Positions 56,872 to 64,000 of a stretch of DNA of 64,000 nucleotides are shown here, piece after piece. The position numbers and the translations under genes are program-made. Each line of letters begins with the position of its first letter. Positions within the stretch are counted from its first letter, which is position 1. Source of the DNA: Rhizobium sp. G21 (GTDB taxonomy: Bacteria > Pseudomonadota > Alphaproteobacteria > Rhizobiales > Rhizobiaceae); NCBI RefSeq assembly GCF_014158035.1, contig NZ_JACFXW010000001.1, forward strand, positions 4,008,001-4,072,000, in the 5' to 3' direction. A model generated the notes under the pieces. It made no database searches, was not told the origin of the DNA, and saw only the letters and a program-made list of their open reading frames with translations.

Positions 56872-58644
56872 ATGAGCGACATGCGGATGACGGGGGCGGA
56901 GATCGTCCTGCAAGCTTTGAGGGACAACGGCGTCCAGCACATTTTCGGCTATCCCGGCGGCGCCGTGCTGCCGATCTATGACGAAATCTTCCAGCAAGAC
57001 GACATCCAGCATATTCTCGTCCGTCACGAGCAGGGCGCGGGCCACGCCGCCGAAGGCTATGCGCGCTCCACCGGCAAGGTCGGCGTCATGCTCGTCACCT
57101 CCGGTCCCGGCGCGACCAATGCGGTGACGCCGCTGCAGGACGCGCTGATGGATTCCATCCCGCTCGTCTGCATCACCGGCCAGGTCCCGACCACGCTCAT
57201 CGGCTCCGACGCCTTCCAGGAATGCGACACCGTCGGGATCACGCGCCCCTGCACCAAGCACAACTGGCTGGTCAAGGACGTCAACGATCTCGCCCGCGTG
57301 CTGCATGAAGCCTTCCGCATCGCCCAGACCGGCCGTCCCGGTCCCGTGGTGGTCGACATCCCCAAGGACGTGCAGTTCGCCACCGGCACCTACGTGCCGC
57401 CCTCCGAGGTTCCGCTCAAGGCCAATTACCAGCCGAAGATCCAGGGCGACCTGAGCGAGATCGAAAAGGCGGTTGCACTCTTGGCCGGCGCGCGCAAGGG
57501 CGTCATCTATTCGGGCGGCGGCGTCATCAATTCCGGTCCGGTCGCTTCCAAGCTGCTGCGCGAACTCGTCGATCTCACGGGCTTTCCGATCACCTCGACC
57601 CTGATGGGCCTCGGCGCCTATCCTGCGTCCGGTCCGGCCTGGCTCGGCATGCTCGGCATGCACGGCACCTACGAGGCCAATATGGTCATGCATGACTGCG
57701 ACGTCATGCTCTGCGTCGGGGCGCGCTTCGACGACCGCATCACCGGCCGCCTGAACGCGTTTTCGCCGAATTCGAAGAAGATCCATATCGATATCGATCC
57801 CTCCTCGATCAACAAGAACGTCCATGTCGATTGCCGCATCGTCGGCGACACCGCGTCGGTGCTCGAAGACATGCTGAGGATCTATCGCTCTCAGGCGAAA
57901 GCCGCCTCCAAGGATCGTCTGGCCGACTGGTGGGCGCAGATCCAGAAATGGCGCGGCCGCAATTCGCTGGCTTACGCCAAGAGCAATGACGTGATCATGC
58001 CGCAATACGCCATCGAGCGGCTCTACGAACTGACCAAGGATCGCGACACCTACATCACCACCGAAGTAGGGCAGCACCAGATGTGGGCGGCGCAGTTCTA
58101 CCGTTTCGAAGAACCTAACCGCTGGCTGACCTCGGGCGGGCTCGGCACGATGGGCTATGGCTTGCCGGCGGCGCTGGGGGCGCAGATCGCCCATCCCGAG
58201 AGCCTGGTCATCGACATCGCCGGCGACGCCTCGATCCAGATGTGCATCCAGGAAATGTCGGCGGCGGTGCAATATAACGCGCCGATCAAGATCTTCATCC
58301 TGAACAACCAGTATATGGGCATGGTGCGCCAGTGGCAGCAACTGCTGCACGGCAACCGCCTGTCCAACTCCTATACCGAAGCGATGCCCGACTTCGTCAA
58401 GCTGGCGGAAGCCTATGGCGGAAAGGGCATCCGTTGCGACAAGCCGGAGAACCTCGACGCGGCAATCATGGAAATGATCGAAAGCCCGCTGCCGGTGATC
58501 TTCGACTGCCGCGTGGCCAATCTCGCCAACTGCTTCCCGATGATCCCCTCGGGCAAGGCGCATAACGAGATGCTGCTGCCGGATGAGGCGACGGACGAAG
58601 TCGTGGCCAACGCCATCGACGCCAAAGGCCGCCAGCTGGTTTGA
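56872..58644 (+). CDS. ilvI: Acetolactate synthase, large subunit
   Basis: A 590-residue thiamine diphosphate enzyme forming acetolactate or acetohydroxybutyrate, the first shared step of Val, Leu and Ile synthesis. Catalytic Glu53 is in RHEQGAGHAAEGYAR; QVPTTLIGSDAFQECD and GARFDDRITGRLNAFSP are the FAD and substrate regions; IDIAGDASIQMCIQEMSAAVQYNAPIKIFILNN is the cofactor Mg site. GGGAAGG precedes the ATG. Preceded by a leader-peptide attenuator; its small subunit gene ilvH lies 762 bases downstream, separated by a toxin-antitoxin pair. Confidence 0.97.
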   Translation: MSDMRMTGAEIVLQALRDNGVQHIFGYPGGAVLPIYDEIFQQDDIQHILVRHEQGAGHAAEGYARSTGKVGVMLVTSGPGATNAVTPLQDALMDSIPLVCITGQVPTTLIGSDAFQECDTVGITRPCTKHNWLVKDVNDLARVLHEAFRIAQTGRPGPVVVDIPKDVQFATGTYVPPSEVPLKANYQPKIQGDLSEIEKAVALLAGARKGVIYSGGGVINSGPVASKLLRELVDLTGFPITSTLMGLGAYPASGPAWLGMLGMHGTYEANMVMHDCDVMLCVGARFDDRITGRLNAFSPNSKKIHIDIDPSSINKNVHVDCRIVGDTASVLEDMLRIYRSQAKAASKDRLADWWAQIQKWRGRNSLAYAKSNDVIMPQYAIERLYELTKDRDTYITTEVGQHQMWAAQFYRFEEPNRWLTSGGLGTMGYGLPAALGAQIAHPESLVIDIAGDASIQMCIQEMSAAVQYNAPIKIFILNNQYMGMVRQWQQLLHGNRLSNSYTEAMPDFVKLAEAYGGKGIRCDKPENLDAAIMEMIESPLPVIFDCRVANLANCFPMIPSGKAHNEMLLPDEATDEVVANAIDAKGRQLV

Positions 58645-58688
58645 TAAAGATCGGCGGGAGGGATATGATCCTCAACATCCTTCCCGCC
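58641..58688 (+). promoter_or_regulatory. Internal promoter and inverted repeat before vapB
   Basis: TTGATA (58641-58646), spacer of 17 and TATGAT (58664-58669) form a near-consensus promoter. An inverted repeat, GGCGGGAGGGAT (58653-58664) and ATCCTTCCCGCC (58677-58688) with one mismatch, brackets the -10 box. It is suited to autorepression by the antitoxin, and in read-through RNA it would fold directly before the vapB AGGAG. Confidence 0.65.
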
Positions 58689-58699
58689 AGGAGATCGCA

Positions 58700-58981
58700 A
58701 TGGCCAAGGTGAAGATCAGTCCCGACGACGTGGTGGCGCTGCCGAGAGCGGTGCTCGAGGCGCATGGCATCGCCGAAGGCGACGACGTCGAAGTCACTGG
58801 CGGCCGCAAAGAGGTGCGGCTGAGAGTTGCGCCTACGGTGGCGGAGCCGCAACGCAAGCTGACGCCGGATGAGTTCGTTGCCGGGCTCCCGCGCTACAAA
58901 GGACCGGCGATCACCGATGCGCTCATTGAAGAGGCGATCGCTGAGGAAGTCCGGGAACGTTGGGAGCGGAAGAGTCGGTAG
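58700..58981 (+). CDS. vapB: AbrB/VapB-type antitoxin
   Basis: A 93-residue protein. The SpoVT/AbrB-like swapped-hairpin DNA-binding part is VKISPDDVVALPRAVLEAHGIAEGDDVEVTGGRKEVRLRV. The C-terminal half KLTPDEFVAGLPRYKGPAITDALIEEAIAEEVRERWERKSR is the toxin-binding arm. AGGAG lies 6 bases before the ATG. The toxin gene starts 2 bases after its stop. The VapB name is given by partner type; more narrowly it is a MazE/AbrB-class antitoxin. Confidence 0.85.
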   Translation: MAKVKISPDDVVALPRAVLEAHGIAEGDDVEVTGGRKEVRLRVAPTVAEPQRKLTPDEFVAGLPRYKGPAITDALIEEAIAEEVRERWERKSR

Positions 58982-58983
58982 CC

Positions 58984-59385
58984 ATGGACAATCGCGTGGT
59001 CGATACCAATGTGCTCGTTCGATATCTCGCAAGAGACGACAGCGAGCAATGGGAGGTCGCAGCGCGGATCTTCAGTCAGGGCGAGGTTCGTCTGCTGTCC
59101 ACAGTGCTGCTGGAAACGGAGTGGGTTCTTCGCAAGGTGCTCAAGCTGGACAAGGCAAACTGTCTCGACATGCTCCGCCGACTGCCGCTGCTGTCGACGG
59201 TGGTCATAGAGGAGCCGGAGCGCTTTCGACGGGCGCTCAAGCTGTGCGAGCGTGGGTTGGATTTTGCCGACGCTTTCCACCTGGCATCTGTGCGATCCGG
59301 CGGGACCTTCATTACGTTCGACCGCGCTCTGGCGCGAGCGGCGCAGAAAATTGAGAATTCAGTCAGCGTCGAGCTGGCGCACTAA
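58984..59385 (+). CDS. vapC: VapC-type PIN-domain toxin
   Basis: A 133-residue PIN ribonuclease. The acidic metal-binding residues are present: Asp7 (VVDTNVLVRYL), Glu44 (VLLETEWVL), Asp96 (LDFADAFHLA) and Asp113 (FITFDRALAR). VapC toxins cleave initiator tRNA or rRNA. It ends 21 bases before ilvH, so toxin transcription runs into the amino acid biosynthesis gene. Confidence 0.9.
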   Translation: MDNRVVDTNVLVRYLARDDSEQWEVAARIFSQGEVRLLSTVLLETEWVLRKVLKLDKANCLDMLRRLPLLSTVVIEEPERFRRALKLCERGLDFADAFHLASVRSGGTFITFDRALARAAQKIENSVSVELAH

Positions 59386-59406
59386 ACACAAGGGCAGGAA
59401 ACAGAC

Positions 59407-59979
59407 ATGAACGCACATCTTCAGCCGACCGGTTCGGCCTACTTCATCTCAAAGGAAACCGAGCTATCGGAAAGCCATACGCTATCGGTTCTGGTGTCCA
59501 ACGAGCCGGGCGTGCTCGCCCGCGTCATCGGCCTGTTCTCGGGCCGCGGCTACAATATCGAGAGCCTGACGGTGTCGGAGACGGAGCATAAGTCGCATCT
59601 GTCGCGCATCACCATCGTCACGCGCGGCACGCCGCATGTGCTCGAACAGATCAAGACCCAGCTCGACCGTATCGTGCCGGTGCATCGAGTCGTCGATCTG
59701 ACGGTTCGCGCCCACGAGATGGGCCAGGAGCGTCCGATCGAACGCGAGCTCGGCCTGATCAAGGTGGCGGGCAATGGCGAACATCGCGTCGAGGCGTTGC
59801 GGCTCGCCGACGCCTTCCGCGCCAAGGTCATCGACGCCACGACCGATCACTTCGTGTTCGAGATCACCGGCAAGCCGTCCAAGATCGACCAGTTCATCGC
59901 CATCATGCAGCCGCTCGGCCTGATCGAAGTCTGCCGGACCGGCATCGCGGCGATGAACCGCGGCGCGCAGGGCATGTAA
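59407..59979 (+). CDS. ilvH: Acetolactate synthase, regulatory small subunit
   Basis: A 190-residue subunit that activates IlvI and confers valine feedback. The N-terminal ACT domain reads HTLSVLVSNEPGVLARVIGLFSGRGYNIESLTVSETEHKSHLSRITIV. The C-terminal domain (LGLIKVAGNGEHRVEALRLADAFRAKVIDATTDHFVFEITGKPSKIDQFI) is complete. It carries a slightly long N-terminal extension and AGGAAAC upstream of its start. Confidence 0.96.
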   Translation: MNAHLQPTGSAYFISKETELSESHTLSVLVSNEPGVLARVIGLFSGRGYNIESLTVSETEHKSHLSRITIVTRGTPHVLEQIKTQLDRIVPVHRVVDLTVRAHEMGQERPIERELGLIKVAGNGEHRVEALRLADAFRAKVIDATTDHFVFEITGKPSKIDQFIAIMQPLGLIEVCRTGIAAMNRGAQGM

Positions 59980-60019
59980 GATCTTCTTCGGCGGCCATCG
60001 CGGCCGCCGCTTCCTTTCC

Positions 60020-60871
60020 TCAGATCATTTCGAGCGGGATCTTGCGCGTCGGTCGAGGGAAGACTTCGTCGAGCGTCGCAAGAGCCTCTGGCGTCAGCGT
60101 GACGTCTGCCGAGGCGCGATTTTCTTCGACACGCTCCGGGCGGCTGCTCTTCGGGATGGCGATCACGCCGGCCTGTCCAAGCAAATAGGCGAGGGCGATC
60201 TGGGCCGGCGTAGCCTGATGCGCCTTGGCGAGCCGGATGAGATCGGGGTCGCTCAGCAGTTTGCCCTGTTCTATCGGCGAATAGGCCATGATGCTGACGC
60301 CACTGTCGCGGCAATAGGCGATGAGATCGACTTCCGGACCGCGGCGAAAGAGATTGTAGAGGATCTGGTTGACGAGACAGTTCTCTCCGCCCTCGACCTC
60401 CATCAATTCCTGCATGTCGTCGGTGTCGAAGTTCGACACGCCCCAGCCGCCGATCTTGCCCTCGGCCTCGAGCTGTTCGAAGGCGGCCACGGTGTCGGCC
60501 AGCGGATGTTCGCCGCGCCAGTGCAGGAGATAGAGATCGATGCGGTCGATGTCGAGGCGCGTCAGGCTGCGCTCGCAGGCGTCGATTGTGCCCTGGCGGC
60601 TGGCGTTCCAGGGATAGACTTTCGAGACGAGATAGACCTCGTCGCGGCGACCGCGGATCGCCTCGGCCACCACCTTTTCCGCGCCGCCTTCGGCATACAT
60701 TTCCGCCGTGTCGATCAGTGTCAGGCCGAGATCGAGGCCGTGGCGCAGGCTCGCCGCTTCCGCCGCCGCCTGTGAGGCGGTTTCGCCCATCATCCAGGTG
60801 CCCTGGCCGAGAGTGGGGAGTTCGGCGCCGTTCTTGAGGCGAAGCGTCGGGATCGGGGCAGCGGGCATCAT
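60020..60871 (-). CDS. Aldo/keto reductase
   Basis: A 283-residue NADPH-dependent reductase of the AKR superfamily. The catalytic tetrad is visible: Asp54 and Tyr59 ([12 protein letters not shown]), Lys84 ([10 protein letters not shown]) and a His in LYLLHWRG. The end [34 protein letters not shown] is typical. The ATG was chosen at MMPAAP, behind AAGGAG; the frame upstream is ignored. The substrate cannot be told. Confidence 0.92.
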   Translation of the reverse strand: MMPAAPIPTLRLKNGAELPTLGQGTWMMGETASQAAAEAASLRHGLDLGLTLIDTAEMYAEGGAEKVVAEAIRGRRDEVYLVSKVYPWNASRQGTIDACERSLTRLDIDRIDLYLLHWRGEHPLADTVAAFEQLEAEGKIGGWGVSNFDTDDMQELMEVEGGENCLVNQILYNLFRRGPEVDLIAYCRDSGVSIMAYSPIEQGKLLSDPDLIRLAKAHQATPAQIALAYLLGQAGVIAIPKSSRPERVEENRASADVTLTPEALATLDEVFPRPTRKIPLEMI

Positions 60872-61004
60872 GTGTCTCCTTGCGTTCATTCTGATCATTG
60901 CAGAGCCAACGCCAAGGATCAATTTTCGTTCACGGTTGCTCAAGACTTCTCATTGGACAGAAAAATCGCGACCTCTATGGTCCCTCGAACTTGGTGAGGG
61001 TTCA

Positions 61005-61601
61005 ATGTCTCCTGAAATTCTGCTGTCGCTGGTCCTGTTCGCATTCACCACTTCGGTCACCCCCGGCCCGAACAATATGATGTTGCTCGCCTCGGGCGTG
61101 AATTTCGGGCTGAGACGGACGATCCCGCATATGATCGGCATCGAGGTTGGCTTCGGCAGCCTGCTGATTGCCTGCGGCTTCGGACTGGGCGCGCTGCTCG
61201 AAGCGGCCCCGATACTCTATACGCTGCTGAAGATCGCCGGCGGCCTTTACCTTCTCTATATCGCCTGGTCGATCGGCATGTCGCGATCGCTGGGAGAGGG
61301 CGGCGAGGCGAGCGTGCCCATGCGCTTCTGGTCGGCGGCGGCGTTTCAATGGGTCAATCCGAAAGCGTGGGTCATGGCCGTGTCGTCGATGGCGGCCTAT
61401 GCCGATCCGGCCCATCCGGTGCTGTCCGTCTTTATCGTCGCCATCGCCTTTCTGCTGCTCGCGCTGCCCTGCCAGGGCGGCTGGACCGTGTTCGGCGCGC
61501 TGCTGCTGCGCGACTGGCTGTCTGAGCCGGTGCGGCTGAAATGGTTCAACCTGACCATGGCGGGGCTCCTGGTGCTGAGCCTCTGGCCGATGCTGCGCTG
61601 A
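61005..61601 (+). CDS. LysE family amino acid exporter
   Basis: A 198-residue membrane protein of the LysE/RhtB type. ATTSVTPGPNNMMLLASGVNFGLRRTIPHMIGIEVGFG-like opening (here FTTSVTPGPNNMML) is diagnostic; FQWVNPKAWVMAVSSM is the second conserved loop. About six membrane segments. GTGAGGG precedes the ATG. Divergent from the aldo/keto reductase. Confidence 0.92.
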   Translation: MSPEILLSLVLFAFTTSVTPGPNNMMLLASGVNFGLRRTIPHMIGIEVGFGSLLIACGFGLGALLEAAPILYTLLKIAGGLYLLYIAWSIGMSRSLGEGGEASVPMRFWSAAAFQWVNPKAWVMAVSSMAAYADPAHPVLSVFIVAIAFLLLALPCQGGWTVFGALLLRDWLSEPVRLKWFNLTMAGLLVLSLWPMLR

Positions 61602-61643
61602 GCCGATTTACCGAGTCTCAGCAAGGGCCTGGCGCCAGATGTT

Positions 61644-62129
61644 TCAGTTCATGAAGAGAGTCAGGTCGGGCTTGTTGAGCATCAGCCAGAAGATGCCGAC
61701 AACGGCGGCGAAGGCGGGGAAGCCGCAGGCGAACCAGAGCCGATAGAGCCCGAAGTAAGCGGACGGCAAGGCCGCACCGTCGGCCGCGGCGCGGCGAGCG
61801 AGATCGCGCATACGGATCTGGATCGCCACCACCGGCAGCCAGAACAGGCCGGTGAAGACGTAAAGCGCCAGCGACAACAATATCCAGCCCTCCGTCAACG
61901 GCCAGCCGATTTCGCGCGCCAGCAGATAGCCGGTGATCGGCTGCAGGATCGCGGCAATGGCGGTGAACAGAGTATCGGCCACCACCACCGTGCCCGAAAC
62001 ATGGGCGATGAGTTTCGCGTCGCGGCTGCGATGCGCCATGACCATGAAAAAGGCGATGCCCGCGCCGGTGCCGAGAAGCACGGCGGCGCCGACGACATGG
62101 GCGAGCCGCAGGAAAGGTTCGAGCTCCAT
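61644..62129 (-). CDS. DUF2269 family membrane protein
   Basis: A 161-residue protein with four membrane segments. ELEPFLRLAHVVGAAVLLGTGAGIAFFMVMAHRS and KPDLTLFMN-type ends match DUF2269. Function unknown. Its ATG shares one base with the stop codon of the gene upstream (TGATG), so it is translationally coupled to the SDR/DoxX gene and the pair probably works together. Confidence 0.85.
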   Translation of the reverse strand: MELEPFLRLAHVVGAAVLLGTGAGIAFFMVMAHRSRDAKLIAHVSGTVVVADTLFTAIAAILQPITGYLLAREIGWPLTEGWILLSLALYVFTGLFWLPVVAIQIRMRDLARRAAADGAALPSAYFGLYRLWFACGFPAFAAVVGIFWLMLNKPDLTLFMN

Positions 62130-63409
62130 CACCGTTCATCCAGAATGGCGAGGGTGACCAGCGACAGCAGGATGGCCGGCAGGACCTTCACATAGGGGCC
62201 GATCGGATCGAGCCACAGCGCCGGTTCCAAAAGGCTGCCGCCCAGCAGATAGGCGGACGCGAGCCCCATTTGCCCCATGAGCGCCAGGCGCGCCGTGGGA
62301 CGATAGAGCAACATCAGGCCCAGGGCGATGTCGGCCAACGATGTCACGACCACGGCCAGCACCGACAAACCCGGCGACAGGAAGGGGAGGAAATGGCCTG
62401 CCGCCTGTTCCAGCGCGAAAAACGGAATCAATCCGGAGACGAGCCAAAACAGGCTCAAGACTAAAATCACGACCGGCTTAAGCAGATACATCCGCGCGAA
62501 CCAGAGATCCTGAACGCTGGAGGAATGCCGCCCTAGGATCGAATCCAGCGACTGAAACGGCATCGGCGCCAGTTCTGAACTTGCATGGACGCCGTCGACC
62601 ATCACCCGCATGGCTGTGGAGCGCAGGGGCGATCGCCAGCCGAGCCACCCGGCCAGATCGGCGATGGCGGAGATCGGCCGGGCAACGCTGTCCGGCAGGG
62701 CGATGACGGGGGCATCGCTGAGGGCCAGCCAGCGACGATGGGTGGCGACGAGATCGGCCAGCCTCATTCTCTCTGGTCCCGTCAGCGCGAAATCGCTTCC
62801 CGCGGCAATCTTGCCTGCGACGGCGCGCGAGACGGCTTCGGCGACATCATCGAGCGCCACGGTCGCTATGGGCCGGTCAGCATGCACGAGCGGCAAGACG
62901 AGAGGCAGGGCCGCCAGCCCGCGCAGGAGGGCCGTGCCGCCATAGGCATTGCGGCCGACCACGAGCGACGGCCGCAGGATGACCCATGCGAGCGAGGAGG
63001 CTCTAAGAGCGTCGTCGGCCTGCCGCTTGGTGGACAGGAAGGCCGTGTCTGCGGCTCCGCCTCCGGTTTCGGCGGAGATCTGGATGATGCGCCGAATATG
63101 GGCTGGTTCTGCGGCCGCATAGAGCGCGATCATCGCAGCCGTCTGTACGGCGGCGAGATCGTCCCGCAGGCCGTCCTGCAATGCGCCCGCGCAGTTGACG
63201 ACCATATCGACGTCGGCCAGAATTGCAGTCCAATCAGAGGCTTGCGTCATGCGGCTGAGATCGGCTTTCAGCCAGTTGATGTTCTGATTCAGTCGGCGCG
63301 CCCGCGATAGATCCCGACCGAGACCGGTCACCGCATGTCCGTCGGCAAGCAATCGATTGGCGACGGCCGAACCGATGAAGCCGGTTGCGCCGAGGACAAG
63401 AATGTTCAT
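62129..63409 (-). CDS. NAD(P)-binding SDR domain fused to a DoxX-like membrane domain
   Basis: A 426-residue fusion. Residues 1-280 form an atypical short-chain dehydrogenase (MNILVLGATGFIGSAVANRLLADGHAVTGLGRD) with VILRPSLVVGRNAYGG later. The C-terminal ~130 residues have four membrane segments of DoxX type (VVILVLSLFWLVSGLIPFFA, LSVLAVVVTSLADIALGLMLLYRP, LMGQMGLASAYLLGGSL, VLPAILLSLVTLAILDER). Such fusions occur next to DUF2269 genes. Probably a membrane-bound redox protein; the substrate is unknown. Confidence 0.85.
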   Translation of the reverse strand: MNILVLGATGFIGSAVANRLLADGHAVTGLGRDLSRARRLNQNINWLKADLSRMTQASDWTAILADVDMVVNCAGALQDGLRDDLAAVQTAAMIALYAAAEPAHIRRIIQISAETGGGAADTAFLSTKRQADDALRASSLAWVILRPSLVVGRNAYGGTALLRGLAALPLVLPLVHADRPIATVALDDVAEAVSRAVAGKIAAGSDFALTGPERMRLADLVATHRRWLALSDAPVIALPDSVARPISAIADLAGWLGWRSPLRSTAMRVMVDGVHASSELAPMPFQSLDSILGRHSSSVQDLWFARMYLLKPVVILVLSLFWLVSGLIPFFALEQAAGHFLPFLSPGLSVLAVVVTSLADIALGLMLLYRPTARLALMGQMGLASAYLLGGSLLEPALWLDPIGPYVKVLPAILLSLVTLAILDER

Positions 63410-63441
63410 GCGTCACTCATCGTCTGGAATGTTATCGGGGG

Positions 63442-64000
63442 TCAATCGAAATACACATCATTGCTTGTCAATGTTGCAATCGTCATGCCTTCGACAATCA
63501 ATCGATCCTGCCCGGAGAAGATCACCAGATCGCCCGCCGAATTCTCCATGACGTGATGCGCCTTGAGATCGGCGAATCCGGTTACCCCGTTCAGCCCCTT
63601 GAGCGCCAGCTTGTCGGTATCGTCCTGAAAGTCGATGATCGTATCGCGGCCATAACCGGCCTTGAAATAGAACGTGTCCTCATCGCCGATCGCGCTGCCG
63701 CCGCTCAGCATGTCATTGCCGGCGCGCCCATCGAGAAAGTCGTTGTTGTCCTGGCCGAACAGCTTGTTTGCGCCGCTGTTGCCCGTCAGGCCGTTGCCGC
63801 TGGCGTTGCCTTTGCCTGTCGTATTGCCGGCGCCGAGCAGGACCAGCATTTCGACATCGGCGGCCAGCGTGTAGCTGACCGTGGATCGGACAATGTCTGT
63901 ACCGCCGCCGAAGGCTTCGACCAGCCGTATCGTGCCGTTTGACGTCCAGAGCATGTCGTTGCCGGCGCCGCCGATTATGTCGTGATCGACAGTTCCTTTG
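63442..64000 (-). CDS. RTX calcium-binding repeat protein, C-terminal part (5' end outside window)
   Basis: The frame is open to the window edge. It begins (as seen) with GTVDHDIIGGAGNDMLWTSNG, contains further nonapeptide-like blocks (LTGNSGANKLFGQDNNDFLDGRAGNDMLSGGSA), and ends in a fold typical of type I secretion signals: DEDTFYFKAGYGRDTIIDFQDDTDKLALKG, then DVYFD. It would be exported by an ABC transporter and fold on binding calcium. The catalytic or adhesive part lies outside the window. Confidence 0.88.
   Translation of the reverse strand, partial: KGTVDHDIIGGAGNDMLWTSNGTIRLVEAFGGGTDIVRSTVSYTLAADVEMLVLLGAGNTTGKGNASGNGLTGNSGANKLFGQDNNDFLDGRAGNDMLSGGSAIGDEDTFYFKAGYGRDTIIDFQDDTDKLALKGLNGVTGFADLKAHHVMENSAGDLVIFSGQDRLIVEGMTIATLTSNDVYFD

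Noticed and set aside
56815-58563. Long open frame antisense to ilvI
   Set aside because: The ilvI protein on the other strand is complete and highly conserved; the antisense product is compositionally artificial.
1-64000. CRISPR arrays, tRNA and rRNA genes, insertion sequence transposases, prophage
   Set aside because: No regularly spaced direct repeats, no tRNA- or rRNA-like segments apart from tmRNA, and no transposase, integrase or phage structural proteins were recognised on either strand.

Overview
The window is a chromosomal stretch of high-GC DNA with about 59 protein genes on both strands. It fits an alphaproteobacterium of the order Hyphomicrobiales (Rhizobiales), although no single marker proves the genus. 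The pointers are: a circularly permuted two-piece tmRNA with the tag ANDNNAQGYAVAA; the alphaproteobacterial form of SspB next to a DUF4169 protein; a twin-arginine beta-helix protein of the TIGR03808 type; an HdeA-like protein; and the run thyA-folA-hflK-hflC-degP, serB, miaA, herA-like, ilvI, ilvH.

Layout. 1-5.1 kb: chemotaxis receptor end plus cheW, creA, small membrane proteins, a TAT-exported beta-helix protein and a TMEM175-like channel. 5.1-12.4 kb: a BrnT/BrnA toxin-antitoxin pair, an L,D-transpeptidase lipoprotein and several regulator/enzyme pairs (OhrR/Ohr, MarR/DUF899, TetR/hydrolase), each with a visible inverted repeat, plus a PaiB-like protein. 12.6-16.4 kb: a tightly coupled three-gene operon around a TelA-type protein. 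16.5-22.2 kb: a DUF853 ATPase, a MarR regulator, an iron-type superoxide dismutase and two cytochromes c. 22.2-29 kb: a Tad-like VWA protein, oligopeptidase B, a polysaccharide deacetylase, a secreted VHL-beta-domain protein beside an HdeA-like protein, and an A+T-rich orphan gene. 29-46.4 kb: uvrD/pcrA carrying a palindromic insertion element, adenosine deaminase, an RND efflux pair, a 1200-residue AsmA protein, a D-lactate-dehydrogenase-like flavoprotein and a serralysin-like RTX protease. 46.4-60 kb: tmRNA and the housekeeping block, ending in ilvI-vapBC-ilvH behind a leader-peptide attenuator. 60-64 kb: aldo/keto reductase, LysE-type exporter, DUF2269, an SDR/DoxX fusion and the end of a second RTX protein.

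Functional themes are proteostasis (tmRNA, SspB, HflKC, DegP), oxidative stress control (OhrR/Ohr, SOD, redox-type MarR), folate/thymidylate synthesis and branched-chain amino acid synthesis.

A caution applies to the whole window. Nine otherwise normal genes are interrupted by twelve single-base frameshifts, nearly all in homopolymers or CG repeats, and repairing them restores expected family lengths. These include uvrD, miaA, the RND permease and a HerA-type ATPase. Indel errors in the sequence are a more economical explanation than mass gene decay. Such genes are marked as pseudogene or frameshifted, with the suspect position given.
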